Assembly: GCF_015751785.1 (NCBI RefSeq) | Contig: NZ_JADOTY010000001.1 | Coordinates: forward strand, 3,038,001-3,102,000 | Origin: Micromonospora vinacea | GTDB taxonomy: Bacteria > Actinomycetota > Actinomycetes > Mycobacteriales > Micromonosporaceae | Length of the DNA: 64,000 nucleotides | Direction: 5' to 3' | Shown here: in pieces, positions 24,304 to 32,835 of the stretch | Layout of the letters: every line of letters begins with the position of its first letter | Numbering within the stretch: the first letter of the stretch is position 1 | The notes under the pieces: model-generated | Told to the model about the DNA's origin: nothing | Databases searched by the model: none | What the model saw: only the letters and a program-made list of their open reading frames with translations | Translations under genes and position numbers: made by a program

Positions 24304-24559
24304 TCACGGATTCTCGACGGCCACGCCCGCCGGCACATACCTGACCTCGCCCCAGCCGCTTTCCTCGGGCCAGCCGAACAACAGCAGGTGGCCGTCGGCC
24401 GGGAGCATCAACGACCCCGCCGGATGCCGGCTGCCCGGAAGCAGGAGTTCCCTGCAGTCGATACCGCGATTTGCCGTCGGCGGGCGGCAGGGGGAAGCGC
24501 ACGACCATAGCGTCCGAGCCACGGAGTCCCGCGAGCGCGCGCTCCGAGGGAGGCGACAA
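24304..24559 (-). pseudogene. Possible frameshifted small gene
   Basis: Two minus-strand frames look like halves of one protein. From 24559, one frame gives SERALAGLRGSDAMVVRFPL and further charged residues. Near 24470-24450 the sensible composition passes to a second frame, which continues as CRELLLPGSRHPAG and ends GWGEVRYVPAGVAVENP at 24304. Each frame alone becomes low quality where the other looks good. Either a one-base indel has broken a small soluble protein, or only the second frame (24304-24522) is real. The family is not recognised. Confidence 0.3.
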
Positions 24560-25194
24560 TGCAGACGACCAGAGGTGTGGAATTACCGGGCGAGCGGGCC
24601 CCGGTCACAGTGAACGTCTACCGCTGGCGGGCGGGGCTACCACCGGAGGCATGGCCCGACTCCCTGCCAGCGAGCGGGGAGCTCTGGCGGCGCGACGTCT
24701 TCGCGGTGGCCGACGCGTACCGGGCGGGCACTGCGAGCCCACGGCACCTACTGACGGCCGTGCTGGTCTGGGCTTACGGGCCCATCGGGTACGGCGCGTG
24801 GCGCGCCACCAGGTCGCTCGACGCCGATCCGGACGGCAAACGCCTGGCGTACGCGTTGGAAGAGGTGTCCAGGCCAGCGCCCGACGAGGACTCGCTGTCT
24901 ACGGCGTACCGCCGCTTCCGCGACCCCGATCACGCTCGCCTGCCCTGGTTGGGGCCGGGCCTGTTCACGAAGGTCCTCTACTTCGTCGGCTACCGGCGCG
25001 GGGTGGGCGGCGTGCAGCCCCTGATCCTCGACCGTGTCGTGGCCGGCCAACTCCCTGCCGAGGCGGGTGTCGGCCGGAGTAACGGCTGGTCGTCCGAGGA
25101 GTGGCTGACCTACCTGCGGTGGGCGGCCGAGCAGGCTCGGATCAGGGGAGTGGAGCCGGACGCGGTGCAGATGGCGGTCGTGCCCGACCGGTGA
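24559..25194 (+). CDS. 8-oxoguanine DNA glycosylase OGG-fold-like protein
   Basis: 211 aa. The ATG follows GGGAGG at good spacing. Core features are LWRRDVFAVADAYR, a WAYGPIGYGAWR turn, LPWLGPGLFTKVLYFVGYRR and PLILDRVVAGQLP. This last block is like the helix-hairpin-helix-adjacent region of stand-alone actinobacterial OGG-fold proteins known to me. It lacks a clear catalytic Lys/Asp arrangement that I can verify, so DNA glycosylase activity is uncertain. It is soluble and not obviously in an operon, ending 5 bp before the converging DUF4180 gene. Confidence 0.5.
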   Translation: MQTTRGVELPGERAPVTVNVYRWRAGLPPEAWPDSLPASGELWRRDVFAVADAYRAGTASPRHLLTAVLVWAYGPIGYGAWRATRSLDADPDGKRLAYALEEVSRPAPDEDSLSTAYRRFRDPDHARLPWLGPGLFTKVLYFVGYRRGVGGVQPLILDRVVAGQLPAEAGVGRSNGWSSEEWLTYLRWAAEQARIRGVEPDAVQMAVVPDR

Positions 25195-25199
25195 GGTGG

Positions 25200-25568
25200 C
25201 TATCGGGCGGCGCGGAGGCGGGCGTCGAGCGCGTCGAGGTCGGGGACGAACCAGATCTGCCCGCCCTGGTTCGACTCGTGCACCAGGGCGCGCAACGCGG
25301 AACTCTCCGCGAGGTGCGCCGAAATGTCGCCGACGACGGCCAGCCGCACCCGGTAGTTGACGAACTTCTGCATCACGTCGCCGGCGAAGCGGGTGCCCAA
25401 CGAGAAGAAGCGGTCGTCGAGCCGGTTGGCCGGCACGGCGACCACCTGGGCGCCGAGGAACGCCGCCCCGATCAGGTCCAGCGCGTCCTGCTCGGTGGCC
25501 ACCGGCGGGCCGTCGGGGTCGCAGACCAGCACCGGCACTCCGGCGCGTTCCTGGATTTCGTCAGACAT
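25200..25568 (-). CDS. DUF4180 protein
   Basis: 122 aa. The pattern QDALDLIGAAFLGAQVVAV, a central RFFSLGTRFAGDVMQKFVNYR and RLAVVGDISAHLAESSALRA match DUF4180, a small alpha/beta domain of unknown function. It begins inside the last codons of the upstream HTH gene (8-bp overlap), so translation is coupled. DUF4180 genes often travel with small regulators, consistent with an effector or ligand-binding partner of the HTH protein. Confidence 0.8.
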   Translation of the reverse strand: MSDEIQERAGVPVLVCDPDGPPVATEQDALDLIGAAFLGAQVVAVPANRLDDRFFSLGTRFAGDVMQKFVNYRVRLAVVGDISAHLAESSALRALVHESNQGGQIWFVPDLDALDARLRAAR

Positions 25569-26013
25569 CGTGGACCTCCGGGTCGAGCAGGCCGTTGTCG
25601 GCGTTGAGCACGGCGTCGAGCAGGTGCAGCAGCTCGCCGGTGGCGGCCGGGTCACCCAGGATGATGATCTTCATGCGGTGGCGTTGCTCGTCGTACACGG
25701 TCTGCACCCGCAGGGGGTTGGCCTGGTCGTGGCCGGTGTTGGCGCTGGTGAGCACGAGCGTGCCGAGTCGGTCGGCGGCGGCTCGGTCGACGCCGTCGAT
25801 CTGGACGATGCTCGACACCTCCGCCTGCCTGGTGACGCTGGCCGCGGGCGGGGCCTGTCCGGTGAGCGCATCGAGGTCGCTGGCGGCGATCCGGTACTGC
25901 TTGCCGATCCGCACGGCCCGAAGCCGGCCCGAGCGGATGTAGCTGCGCACGGTGCGTACGTGCAGGTTGAGCCGGTCGGCCACCTGCTCGACCGAGTACA
26001 TTTCTTCCTTCAT
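25561..26013 (-). CDS. Excisionase/MerR-like HTH protein
   Basis: 150 aa. Residues 1-52 form a HTH_17-type (excisionase-like) winged helix: YSVEQVADRLNLHVRTVRSY, then GRLRAVRIGKQYRI. The C-terminal about 85 residues form an alpha/beta domain (VSSIVQIDGVDRAAADRLG, MKIIILGDPAATGELLHLL) that may sense a ligand or dimerise. The ATG is preceded by AGGGAA. An inverted repeat lies immediately upstream, which suggests autoregulation. It is coupled to the DUF4180 gene. Confidence 0.8.
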   Translation of the reverse strand: MKEEMYSVEQVADRLNLHVRTVRSYIRSGRLRAVRIGKQYRIAASDLDALTGQAPPAASVTRQAEVSSIVQIDGVDRAAADRLGTLVLTSANTGHDQANPLRVQTVYDEQRHRMKIIILGDPAATGELLHLLDAVLNADNGLLDPEVHDV

Positions 26014-26015
26014 CG

Positions 26016-26040
26016 TTCCCTACCCTACCTCAATAGGGAA
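26016..26040. promoter_or_regulatory. TTCCCTA/TAGGGAA operator candidate
   Basis: TTCCCTA (26016-26022) and TAGGGAA (26034-26040) flank an 11-base spacer containing another CCCTA half, with a further TAGGGA at 26044-26049. The array ends 2 bp before the HTH start codon, so binding would block translation initiation or transcription of the HTH/DUF4180 pair. The HTH protein itself is the obvious candidate ligand. Confidence 0.5.
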
Positions 26041-26181
26041 GCATAGGGAGTTATGGGCCGACTCGTTGGCGACATCAGCTCCAAAGGCTCCGAACCCACC
26101 TGGACCGGCGGGGGCCCCGCCAGGCGTTCGGCCGGCTAACTCGCTCGCGCTGTCGGACGGTTGCAGTACCGTCTGGAAACC

Positions 26182-29100
26182 ATGGACGCGCGGCGCGGCG
26201 ACGCCATCATCGGGCGGGATCATCCTGCGGGCCTGTTGCGCGCCGAGTTGGATCGCGCCGCCACCAGCCACGGCGGTCTCGTCCTGGTCACCGGCGAGCC
26301 GGGCATCGGCAAGACGACCCTCGTCACGTCGGCGGCCCGCGAGGCCCGGCAACGCGGCGCACTGGTGCTCGGCGCCGCCTGCTGGGATTCCGACAGCGCC
26401 CCCGGTTACTGGCCGTGGGTGCAGGTGCTGCGTGCCCTGCGGCGCTCCGCCGATGACTGGCTGGCAGCGCGACAGTCCGCGGAGCCGGCCCTCGCCGCCC
26501 TGCTCGGCCAGTCCGGCGCCGGCGGCGAGCAGGCCGGTCGCCTCGCCAGTTGGGCTGGAATCGACAGCGGCCCGGACGCCGCCGACCAGGAGGCGTTCGC
26601 GCTGTACGACGCGGTCACCGCCGCACTGGTAGCCGTCTCCCAGCAGCGGCCGGTCGTGGTCGTCCTCGACGACCTGCACTGGGCCGACCCGGCCTCACTG
26701 CGGTTGCTGAGCTTCGCCGCGCAACACACCTGGTTCGAGCGGCTCCTGCTGATCGGCACCTACCGCGACGCCGAGGTCGAGTCGGGCGAGCATCCGCTGC
26801 GCCCGCTGCTGATGCCGCTGGTCGCGAAGGCCACAACGATCACCCTCACCGGTTTCACCCGCGACGAGGTGGCCGCACTGATGACCCGGACCGCCGGCCG
26901 GGAGCCCGAGGCCGACCTGGTCGACGAGGTGCACCGGCGCACCGGCGGCAACCCGTTCTTCGTCGAACAGACCGCGCGGCTGTGGCACGCCGACGACGCG
27001 GTCGGCACTATCGCACCCGGCGTACGGGAGGCGGTGCGCCGCCGCCTGGCCCAACTGCCCGCCCCCGTGGTCGAGGCGCTGACCGTCGCCGCCGTGCTCG
27101 GTCGCGAGTTCCACCGTCAGGTCCTCGCGGCCTGCGTGGCCGCCCCGGCGGCACAGATCGACCGGCTGCTCGACCGGGCGGTGACCGCCCGACTGGTGGT
27201 CGCCCGGGGCGGTGGCCGCTTCGCCTTCGCCCACGACCTGGTCCGCGAAACCCTCTACGACGGGCTGACCGACGACGACCGGAAGGCCCGCCACGGCGCT
27301 GTCGTCCGGGCGGTCGACGACCTGCGGGAGCTCACCGACCGGCTGATCCCGGCCGACCTCGCCCGCCACGCCTACCTGGCCGGCCCCGCGCTCGACCGGG
27401 CCCGCGTGGCCACGCTGCTGGTCGCCGCCGGTCGGGACGCGTTCGCCCGGCTGGCCGGCGACGAGGCGGCGGTGCACTTCCGTCGAGCCCTGGAGGTGGT
27501 CGAAGACCAGGCACAACGAGTGCGGATCCTGATCGAGTTCGCCGAGTCGCACTATCACCACGCCGGCCGGGAAGAGGTCACGCGACTACTGGCCGAAGCC
27601 GCCAGGCTGGCCCGTTCCCTCGACGACCCGGTGCTGCTGGCCCGGGTCGCGCTCACAGTCAACCGCTCCCGCCAGGTGGACACCGGCCAGTCGGTCGAGG
27701 CGGCAGAGCTGGTGCGCGAGGCGTACCGCCGGTTGATCGGCGAACCGGACGCCACCGCGACGGTCGGCGTTCTGGTCGCCGACCTGATCACCGCCAGCGA
27801 AACGATCGCCCGTCGAGGACAGGACGACGAAGCGCTCACCTTCAGCCTCTGGGCCCGCCACGACACGACCTGGGGGCTCGGCACCGCCGCGACCCGAGCC
27901 GCGCTCACCGCCGAGATCCGGGACGTGGCCCGTCGGACGGGCGACCGGGAGACCGAGCTGTGGGCCACCTCGCTGCGCTGGGTGGCGCTGCTGGAGCTGG
28001 GCGACCCCCGCTTCACCGACGAGCTCACCACCTTCGTCGACGCCGAACGGCAGGGCGACTTCGCCCGGCACCGGATGGCCGCGGCCGTCGACAGCGGGAT
28101 CATCGCGGCGTTCCGGGGCGACTTCGCCACTGCCGACGAGCGGTTCGCCGTCCTCACCGACCAGACCGACCCGGGCCACATCGAGTTCGGGTTCATGGGC
28201 CACCACCTGCGCTGGTCCCGGCTGCTGCTTCAGGGCCGGGTCGACGAGGCCGCCGCGCTGGTGGACGGGCTGGCCCCGATCGACTACCCCTACCGGGAGT
28301 TGCTGCGGGCGGTCACCGCGGCCGAGCGGGGCGACGGCGAGACGGCGGTCCGGCTGACCGCCGGCATCGAAGCCGCCGCCATCCGGTACCCGCGCCCGGT
28401 GTCACCGCTCTGGCTGCGGCTACGCGCGCAGGCCGCCGCCGCGTCCGCCGACCCACAGCGCTGCGACGCCGCACGGGCCGCGCTCGCCCCGCACCGGGGA
28501 GAGTGGATGGTGGCACTCTTCGGCTGCGACGTCAGCGGTCCGGTCGACCACTGGCTGGCACTGATCGACGCCGCCCAGCAACGCTGGGACGACGCCATCG
28601 CCGGCTTCACGGCCGCCCGTGAGTCCGCCGACCGGCTGGGCTCCCGTACCTGGTCGATCATCGCCTGTGCCGGCCTCGTGAACGCCCTCGCCGGCCGGGG
28701 CCACCCGGGCGACGCCGCAGCACTGGCCGCGCTGCGCGCCACCACCGCCCAGCAGGCAGCGGCCGTCGGTATGACGCAGGTGCTGCACCGGATCGCCGAG
28801 CCGACCCCCACCGACGCGGCCGAGCAGACCGCCACCGCACGCCAGGCTGTTGCGCCGGGCCAGGCTGTCGCGTCGGGCCAGGCTCGCGGTCCCGTCGCAG
28901 CCGCCGGGCCAGGCCAGGGTGTCGCGTCGGGCCAGCTCGCCGCGCCAGGCCAGGGCGTCGGGCTGGCCAACGTCGGGCCAGGCCAGGCTTTCGGGTCCAG
29001 CCAGGCCGCGGCGGTCAAGCCAGCCGGCGAGGGGTGCGAGTTTCGGCGCGACGGGCCGGTCTGGCAGCTCGCGTACGAGGGTGTGGTCGTGCACCTGCCC

Positions 29101-29577
29101 GACGCCAAGGGCCTGCACGACCTGCACCTGCTGCTGAGCCGCCCGGGCAGCGACGTTCCGGCTGTCGAGTTGCTCGACCCGGCGGCCGGGCCGGAGTTGG
29201 TCGCCGCCCGCCGGATGGGCGCCGACCCGGTCCTCGACGACGAGGCGAAGGCCCGCTACCGGCGGCACCTGGCCCGCCTCGACGAGGAGATCGACCGGGC
29301 CGCCGCCCGTGACGACGACCAGAAGGTGTCCAAGCTGGACGCCGAACGGGGTGCGCTGCTCGACGAGCTGCGTGCTGCAGCAGGGCTGGCTGGCCGGAGC
29401 CGCCGCCTGGGTGACGAGGCCGAGCGGGCCCGCAAGACGGTGACCGCGCGTATCCGCGACACGCTCCGCAAGCTCGACGACCGACACCCGGCACTGGCGA
29501 GCCACCTGCGCGACGCCGTCTCCACCGGCACCACCTGCCGCTACCTGCCCCCCGGGCCGCTGCCCTGGCGGCTCTAA
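26182..29577 (+). CDS. Large AAA/STAND-like ATPase with TPR-like and C-terminal coiled domains
   Basis: 1131 aa from the ATG at 26182. Residues about 20-280 form an AAA_16-type P-loop ATPase: Walker A TGEPGIGKTT, Walker B VVVVLDDLHWADPASLR and a sensor region RRTGGNPFFVEQTARLW. Residues about 290-880 are helical repeats. A low-complexity Gly/Gln/Ala linker (about 888-948) follows, then a winged or alpha/beta module (VWQLAYEGVVVHLPDAKGL) and a helical coiled tail ending RYLPPGPLPWRL. The architecture recalls LuxR-family LAL regulators, but there is no LuxR HTH. The C-terminus instead matches another actinobacterial ATPase type. Likely a signalling or regulatory protein of unknown input. Confidence 0.75.
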   Translation: MDARRGDAIIGRDHPAGLLRAELDRAATSHGGLVLVTGEPGIGKTTLVTSAAREARQRGALVLGAACWDSDSAPGYWPWVQVLRALRRSADDWLAARQSAEPALAALLGQSGAGGEQAGRLASWAGIDSGPDAADQEAFALYDAVTAALVAVSQQRPVVVVLDDLHWADPASLRLLSFAAQHTWFERLLLIGTYRDAEVESGEHPLRPLLMPLVAKATTITLTGFTRDEVAALMTRTAGREPEADLVDEVHRRTGGNPFFVEQTARLWHADDAVGTIAPGVREAVRRRLAQLPAPVVEALTVAAVLGREFHRQVLAACVAAPAAQIDRLLDRAVTARLVVARGGGRFAFAHDLVRETLYDGLTDDDRKARHGAVVRAVDDLRELTDRLIPADLARHAYLAGPALDRARVATLLVAAGRDAFARLAGDEAAVHFRRALEVVEDQAQRVRILIEFAESHYHHAGREEVTRLLAEAARLARSLDDPVLLARVALTVNRSRQVDTGQSVEAAELVREAYRRLIGEPDATATVGVLVADLITASETIARRGQDDEALTFSLWARHDTTWGLGTAATRAALTAEIRDVARRTGDRETELWATSLRWVALLELGDPRFTDELTTFVDAERQGDFARHRMAAAVDSGIIAAFRGDFATADERFAVLTDQTDPGHIEFGFMGHHLRWSRLLLQGRVDEAAALVDGLAPIDYPYRELLRAVTAAERGDGETAVRLTAGIEAAAIRYPRPVSPLWLRLRAQAAAASADPQRCDAARAALAPHRGEWMVALFGCDVSGPVDHWLALIDAAQQRWDDAIAGFTAARESADRLGSRTWSIIACAGLVNALAGRGHPGDAAALAALRATTAQQAAAVGMTQVLHRIAEPTPTDAAEQTATARQAVAPGQAVASGQARGPVAAAGPGQGVASGQLAAPGQGVGLANVGPGQAFGSSQAAAVKPAGEGCEFRRDGPVWQLAYEGVVVHLPDAKGLHDLHLLLSRPGSDVPAVELLDPAAGPELVAARRMGADPVLDDEAKARYRRHLARLDEEIDRAAARDDDQKVSKLDAERGALLDELRAAAGLAGRSRRLGDEAERARKTVTARIRDTLRKLDDRHPALASHLRDAVSTGTTCRYLPPGPLPWRL

Positions 29578-29592
29578 CCCCGCCCCAGCCCT

Positions 29593-29668
29593 CCGCGATC
29601 TTGCACTTTCGGTCGCCGGTTGAGGTGGGTTTGCCACATCTGTCGGGACAGCAAGTGCAAGATCGCGG
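29593..29668. repeat. 16-bp-arm inverted repeat between convergent genes
   Basis: CCGCGATCTTGCACTT (29593-29608) and AAGTGCAAGATCGCGG (29653-29668) are perfect arms around a 44-base loop. The motif GATCTTGCACTT recalls a repetitive palindromic sequence I associate with Micromonospora genomes; that link is from memory and untested. It separates the convergent ATPase and DrrB genes and may double as a terminator. Confidence 0.7.
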
Positions 29669-29717
29669 GAGCGGGAGCGGGAGCGGGAGCGGGGGAGCGG
29701 GGGAGCGGGGTGGGGGT
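29667..29717. repeat. (GGGAGC)n simple repeat
   Basis: Four GGGAGC hexamers are followed by two GGGGGAGC octamers and a G tract, right up to the DrrB stop codon. It is a slippage-prone G-rich run; length variation between strains is likely. No function is proposed. Confidence 0.6.
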
Positions 29718-30574
29718 TAGCGGCGGTTGTACCTGTACATCGTCAGGGTGCCGAAGACTAGGACGAAGCCGGCGCTCCACAGCAGCAGCCACATCGTGGC
29801 CGACGGGTCCGAGTCGCCGCTCATCGCTCCGCGGATCGCTGCCACCAGCTGCGTCACCGGGTTGACCTTCACGAACGCCTGGAGCCAGCCGGGCATGGTG
29901 CTCGGCTCGACGAAGACGTTGCTCAGGAACGTCAACGGGAACAGCACCATCATGCTGACCCCCATCACCGACTTCTCGCTGCGCAGGATCAGCCCGAAGA
30001 AGGTCCACACCCAGGAGAACGCGAACGAGAAGATCACCAGCAGGCCGATCCCGGTGGCGACCCCGACCACGCCGCCCTCGGGGCGGAACCCGAGGACCAG
30101 CCCGAGGCCCAGGATCACCACGGCGGCGAGGATGTAGCGCAACACGTCGCCGAAGATCATGCCGACCAGGGCGGCCGGGCGCCAGACGGGCAGCGTCCGG
30201 AACCGGTCGAAGATGCCCTTCTCGATGTCGGTGTTGAGGCCGATGCCGGTGTACATGGTGATCATGACGACGCTGGTCACCATGATGCCGGGCAGGAAGA
30301 ACTGAAGGTACTCGCGCGGGCTGCCGGCGAGGGCGCCACCGAACAGGTACGTGAACATCAGCACCATGATGATCGGGAACGCGGTCACGTCGAAGAGTTG
30401 CTCCGGCACGTGCTTGATCTTCAGCATGGCCCGCCAGCCGAAGGTGAGCGACGCGCCCAGCGCGCTCGGCCGGGGCGGGCGGGCACCGGGCGCGAGCACC
30501 GTCGCCAGCGCCTCGGCGGACGGGACGTAGACGGACGGCGCCCGTTCGGTAGTGGCGGTCGTGGTGTCGCTCAT
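29717..30574 (-). CDS. ABC-2-type permease, DrrB family
   Basis: 285 aa with six predicted membrane spans ([96 protein letters not shown]). The [20 protein letters not shown] segment is the typical ABC-2 loop 2/3 coupling region, and [13 protein letters not shown] is the extracytoplasmic loop of DrrB-like exporters. It begins inside the last codons of the DrrA-type ATPase gene (4-bp overlap) and forms its channel partner. Substrates of this family include anthracyclines and other hydrophobic drugs. Confidence 0.85.
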   Translation of the reverse strand: MSDTTTATTERAPSVYVPSAEALATVLAPGARPPRPSALGASLTFGWRAMLKIKHVPEQLFDVTAFPIIMVLMFTYLFGGALAGSPREYLQFFLPGIMVTSVVMITMYTGIGLNTDIEKGIFDRFRTLPVWRPAALVGMIFGDVLRYILAAVVILGLGLVLGFRPEGGVVGVATGIGLLVIFSFAFSWVWTFFGLILRSEKSVMGVSMMVLFPLTFLSNVFVEPSTMPGWLQAFVKVNPVTQLVAAIRGAMSGDSDPSATMWLLLWSAGFVLVFGTLTMYRYNRR

Positions 30575-31584
30575 CGGGCTGCCTCCAGCTCGTCGTCGCG
30601 CTCGTCGGTCGGCACGGCGGGGTGGTCGGTCAGGGCCAGGAAGACCTCGTCCAGGCTCGGCTGGCCGAGGGAGAAGTTGTCGACCACGATGCCGGCACGG
30701 GCCAGGTCGCTGAGCGCCCGAGCGGCCTGGGCGCTGGCGTCGAGGTCGGTGCCGGCCTCGCCGACGCGGGCGGTCAACGCCACCGGATCGGCGGCGAGCT
30801 GCACCGGTACGTCGAGCGCCTCCCGGAGCACCCGCTCCGCCTCGGGGCGCTGTGCGGGGTCGCGCAGGCGCAGGTGGACGGTGCCGGAGCCGATCGACGA
30901 CTTCAACTCACCAGGGGTGCCCTCCGCGATCACCCGGCCGTGGTCGACGACCGCGATCCGCCCGGCGAGCTGGTCGGCCTCGTCGAGGTACTGGGTGGTC
31001 AGCAGCACCGTCGTGCCGTGCGACACCACCGCCCGGACGATCTCCCACACCTGGTTGCGGCTGCGCGGGTCGAGACCGGTCGTCGGCTCGTCGAGGAAGA
31101 GCAGGTCCGGGGTGTTCAGGATGCTGGCGGCGATGTCGATGCGTCGCCGCATCCCACCTGAGTACTTCTTCACCTGGCGGTCACTCGCCTCGGTCAGACC
31201 GAAGGCGGCCAGCAGGGCCGCCGCGCGCTCCCGAGCGGCCGGCTTGCGCAGGCCGAGGAGGCGGGCGAGGAGCACCAGGTTCTCCGTACCGGTCAGGTCC
31301 TCGTCGACGGAGGCGTACTGGCCGGTGAGGCTGACCCGGGAACGGACCTTGTCGGCCTCGGTGACCACGTCGTGTCCGAAGACCCGGGCCGAGCCGCCGT
31401 CGGGTCGCAGCAACGTGGCGAGCACCCGGACCGCTGTGGTCTTGCCCGCGCCGTTCGGGCCGAGCAGGCCGTAGACGGTGCCGGCGGGCACCTGGAGGTC
31501 GATGCCGGCCAGCGCCCGGGTGTCCCCGAACGAGCGGGTGAGCCCCTCGGCCTCGATGGCCAGACCGGTGGTGCGTCTACTCAT
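30571..31584 (-). CDS. ABC-type ATPase, DrrA family
   Basis: 337 aa from the ATG at 31584 with AAGG upstream. It has the full ATPase motif set: Walker [16 protein letters not shown]-loop [13 protein letters not shown], signature [12 protein letters not shown], Walker [14 protein letters not shown] and the H-loop region (the usual His is replaced by Q in [13 protein letters not shown], as is common in DrrA). The C-terminal about 90 residues after [13 protein letters not shown] form the DrrA-specific regulatory domain ([10 protein letters not shown]). It energises the DrrB partner. The operon begins with the FMN reductase gene, 26 bp upstream. Confidence 0.88.
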   Translation of the reverse strand: MSRRTTGLAIEAEGLTRSFGDTRALAGIDLQVPAGTVYGLLGPNGAGKTTAVRVLATLLRPDGGSARVFGHDVVTEADKVRSRVSLTGQYASVDEDLTGTENLVLLARLLGLRKPAARERAAALLAAFGLTEASDRQVKKYSGGMRRRIDIAASILNTPDLLFLDEPTTGLDPRSRNQVWEIVRAVVSHGTTVLLTTQYLDEADQLAGRIAVVDHGRVIAEGTPGELKSSIGSGTVHLRLRDPAQRPEAERVLREALDVPVQLAADPVALTARVGEAGTDLDASAQAARALSDLARAGIVVDNFSLGQPSLDEVFLALTDHPAVPTDERDDELEAAR

Positions 31585-31610
31585 GATCCTTACCTTTCGT
31601 GTGGGCGTGT

Positions 31611-32165
31611 TCAGGAGACGTAGGGCCGTGCCGCCCGGCCGTCGCGTAGCGCCAGACCCCACCAGCGCAACTGGTCGAGCAGGACGCCGACGTCGCGCCC
31701 CAGCTCGTCGGTGCACTGGGCGGTCGGTTCGCCGCCGAGCAGGTCGATCCCGACGACGTCGCGCACAGTCGTCGCGTGCAGTGCGGTGAAGACGGTACGT
31801 AACTGGTCGACCGCGTGCAGTCCGGTGGACCGGCAGCCGTACGACACGAAGCCGACCGGTTTGGCCTGCCACTCGTCGTACGCGTAGTCGATGGCTTCTT
31901 TCAGGGGTGCCGGGAAGCTGTGGTTGTACTCGGGGGTGACCACGACGAACGCGTCCGCCCGGCCCACCTCGCGGACGAACGCCCGGATGGACGCGGTCGG
32001 CTCGGCGGGGTAGGCGGCCGGGAAGTCGTACTCGGTCAGGTCAACGACCGTCACCGTCAGGTCGTCGTGCCGCGCCGCCTGCTCGACGAACCAGTGGGCG
32101 AGCCGGTCGCCGACCCGCCCCTCCCGGGTGCTGCCGACGATCACGGCGATCCGCAACGGTGTCAT
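31611..32165 (-). CDS. NADPH-dependent FMN reductase
   Basis: 184 aa. The start [18 protein letters not shown] is the FMN-phosphate-binding loop (G-S-T-R-x-x-R) of the flavodoxin-like NADPH-dependent FMN reductase family, and [20 protein letters not shown] is the second family motif (the isoalloxazine-contacting P-E-Y-N). The ATG at 32165 has GGAAGGGGG upstream. Such enzymes reduce quinones, azo dyes or flavins and protect against oxidative and electrophile stress. It is first in an operon with DrrAB, preceded by a strong palindrome, suggesting drug-responsive control. Confidence 0.88.
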   Translation of the reverse strand: MTPLRIAVIVGSTREGRVGDRLAHWFVEQAARHDDLTVTVVDLTEYDFPAAYPAEPTASIRAFVREVGRADAFVVVTPEYNHSFPAPLKEAIDYAYDEWQAKPVGFVSYGCRSTGLHAVDQLRTVFTALHATTVRDVVGIDLLGGEPTAQCTDELGRDVGVLLDQLRWWGLALRDGRAARPYVS

Positions 32166-32207
32166 GGCCACCCCCTTCCATCCTGAAGGCGCGAGGTGAC
32201 GACACGC

Positions 32208-32232
32208 GCCCGCTAGATCCGATCTAGCGGGC
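32208..32232. promoter_or_regulatory. 25-bp near-perfect palindrome, operator candidate
   Basis: GCCCGCTAGATC (32208-32219) and GATCTAGCGGGC (32221-32232) flank a single C. It lies 42 bp upstream of the FMN reductase start on one side and 62 bp upstream of the GNAT start on the other. Its length, symmetry and single-base centre are typical of TetR-type operators. No TetR gene is adjacent, so the repressor would be encoded elsewhere. Confidence 0.65.
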
Positions 32233-32294
32233 CCGGTTTCGGGGCGGAATGTCGGTGGGATCGGCTTGACTGGGGTCGACGAACGGGGGGCGGA

Positions 32295-32810
32295 ATGGCA
32301 CAGGTACGCATCGAGCCGTGGCACGAGGACGACCTCGACCTGCTGCGGCAGCTCAACTCACCGGACACCCGCAGGCACACCGGCGGCCCGGAGACCGACG
32401 AGCAGGTGCTCGCCCGGCACGACCGGTACGTGCACTTCTCCGGCACCGAGCAGGGCTGCATGTTCACGATGGTGCTGCCGGACGGGGCGCGGGCGGGCAG
32501 CGTCGGCTACTGGGCCCGCGAGTGGCGCGACCAGCCGGTGTACGAGCTGGGCTGGGCGGTGCTGCCCGCGTACCGGGGGAGGGGCCTGGCCACGGCGGCG
32601 GTGCGCGCGGTGCTGGACGTCGCCCGCGCGCGACGGGACCGGCACTACGCCCACGCCTACCCTTCCGTCGACAATCCCGCCTCGAACGCGGTGTGCCGCA
32701 AGGCCGGCTTCACGCTGCTCGGCGAGACCGGTTTCGAGTACCCGCCGGGGCAGATGATGCGTGCCAACGACTGGCAGCTCGACCTGACCGCCCCACCGGC
32801 CGGGAGCTGA
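32295..32810 (+). CDS. GNAT-family N-acetyltransferase
   Basis: 171 aa. The ATG is preceded by a G-rich ribosome site. The pyrophosphate loop is YRGRGLATAAVRA, followed by HAYPSVDNPASNAVCRKAGF and the closing RANDW-x-L-D motif, typical of ribosomal-protein-alanine-acetyltransferase-like GNATs. It is divergent from the FMN reductase/DrrAB operon and shares the palindrome at 32208. It may be part of the same response; the substrate is unknown. Confidence 0.85.
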   Translation: MAQVRIEPWHEDDLDLLRQLNSPDTRRHTGGPETDEQVLARHDRYVHFSGTEQGCMFTMVLPDGARAGSVGYWAREWRDQPVYELGWAVLPAYRGRGLATAAVRAVLDVARARRDRHYAHAYPSVDNPASNAVCRKAGFTLLGETGFEYPPGQMMRANDWQLDLTAPPAGS

Positions 32811-32835
32811 GGCCGGCGGGGCGGCTGCTGGCAGG

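Noticed and set aside
26550..28622. Long Arg-rich frame inside the large ATPase gene
   Set aside because: High-GC shadow frame of the ATPase coding sequence.
29100..29577. LuxR-type HTH at the end of the large ATPase
   Set aside because: No HTH pattern; the C-terminus is a different helical module.
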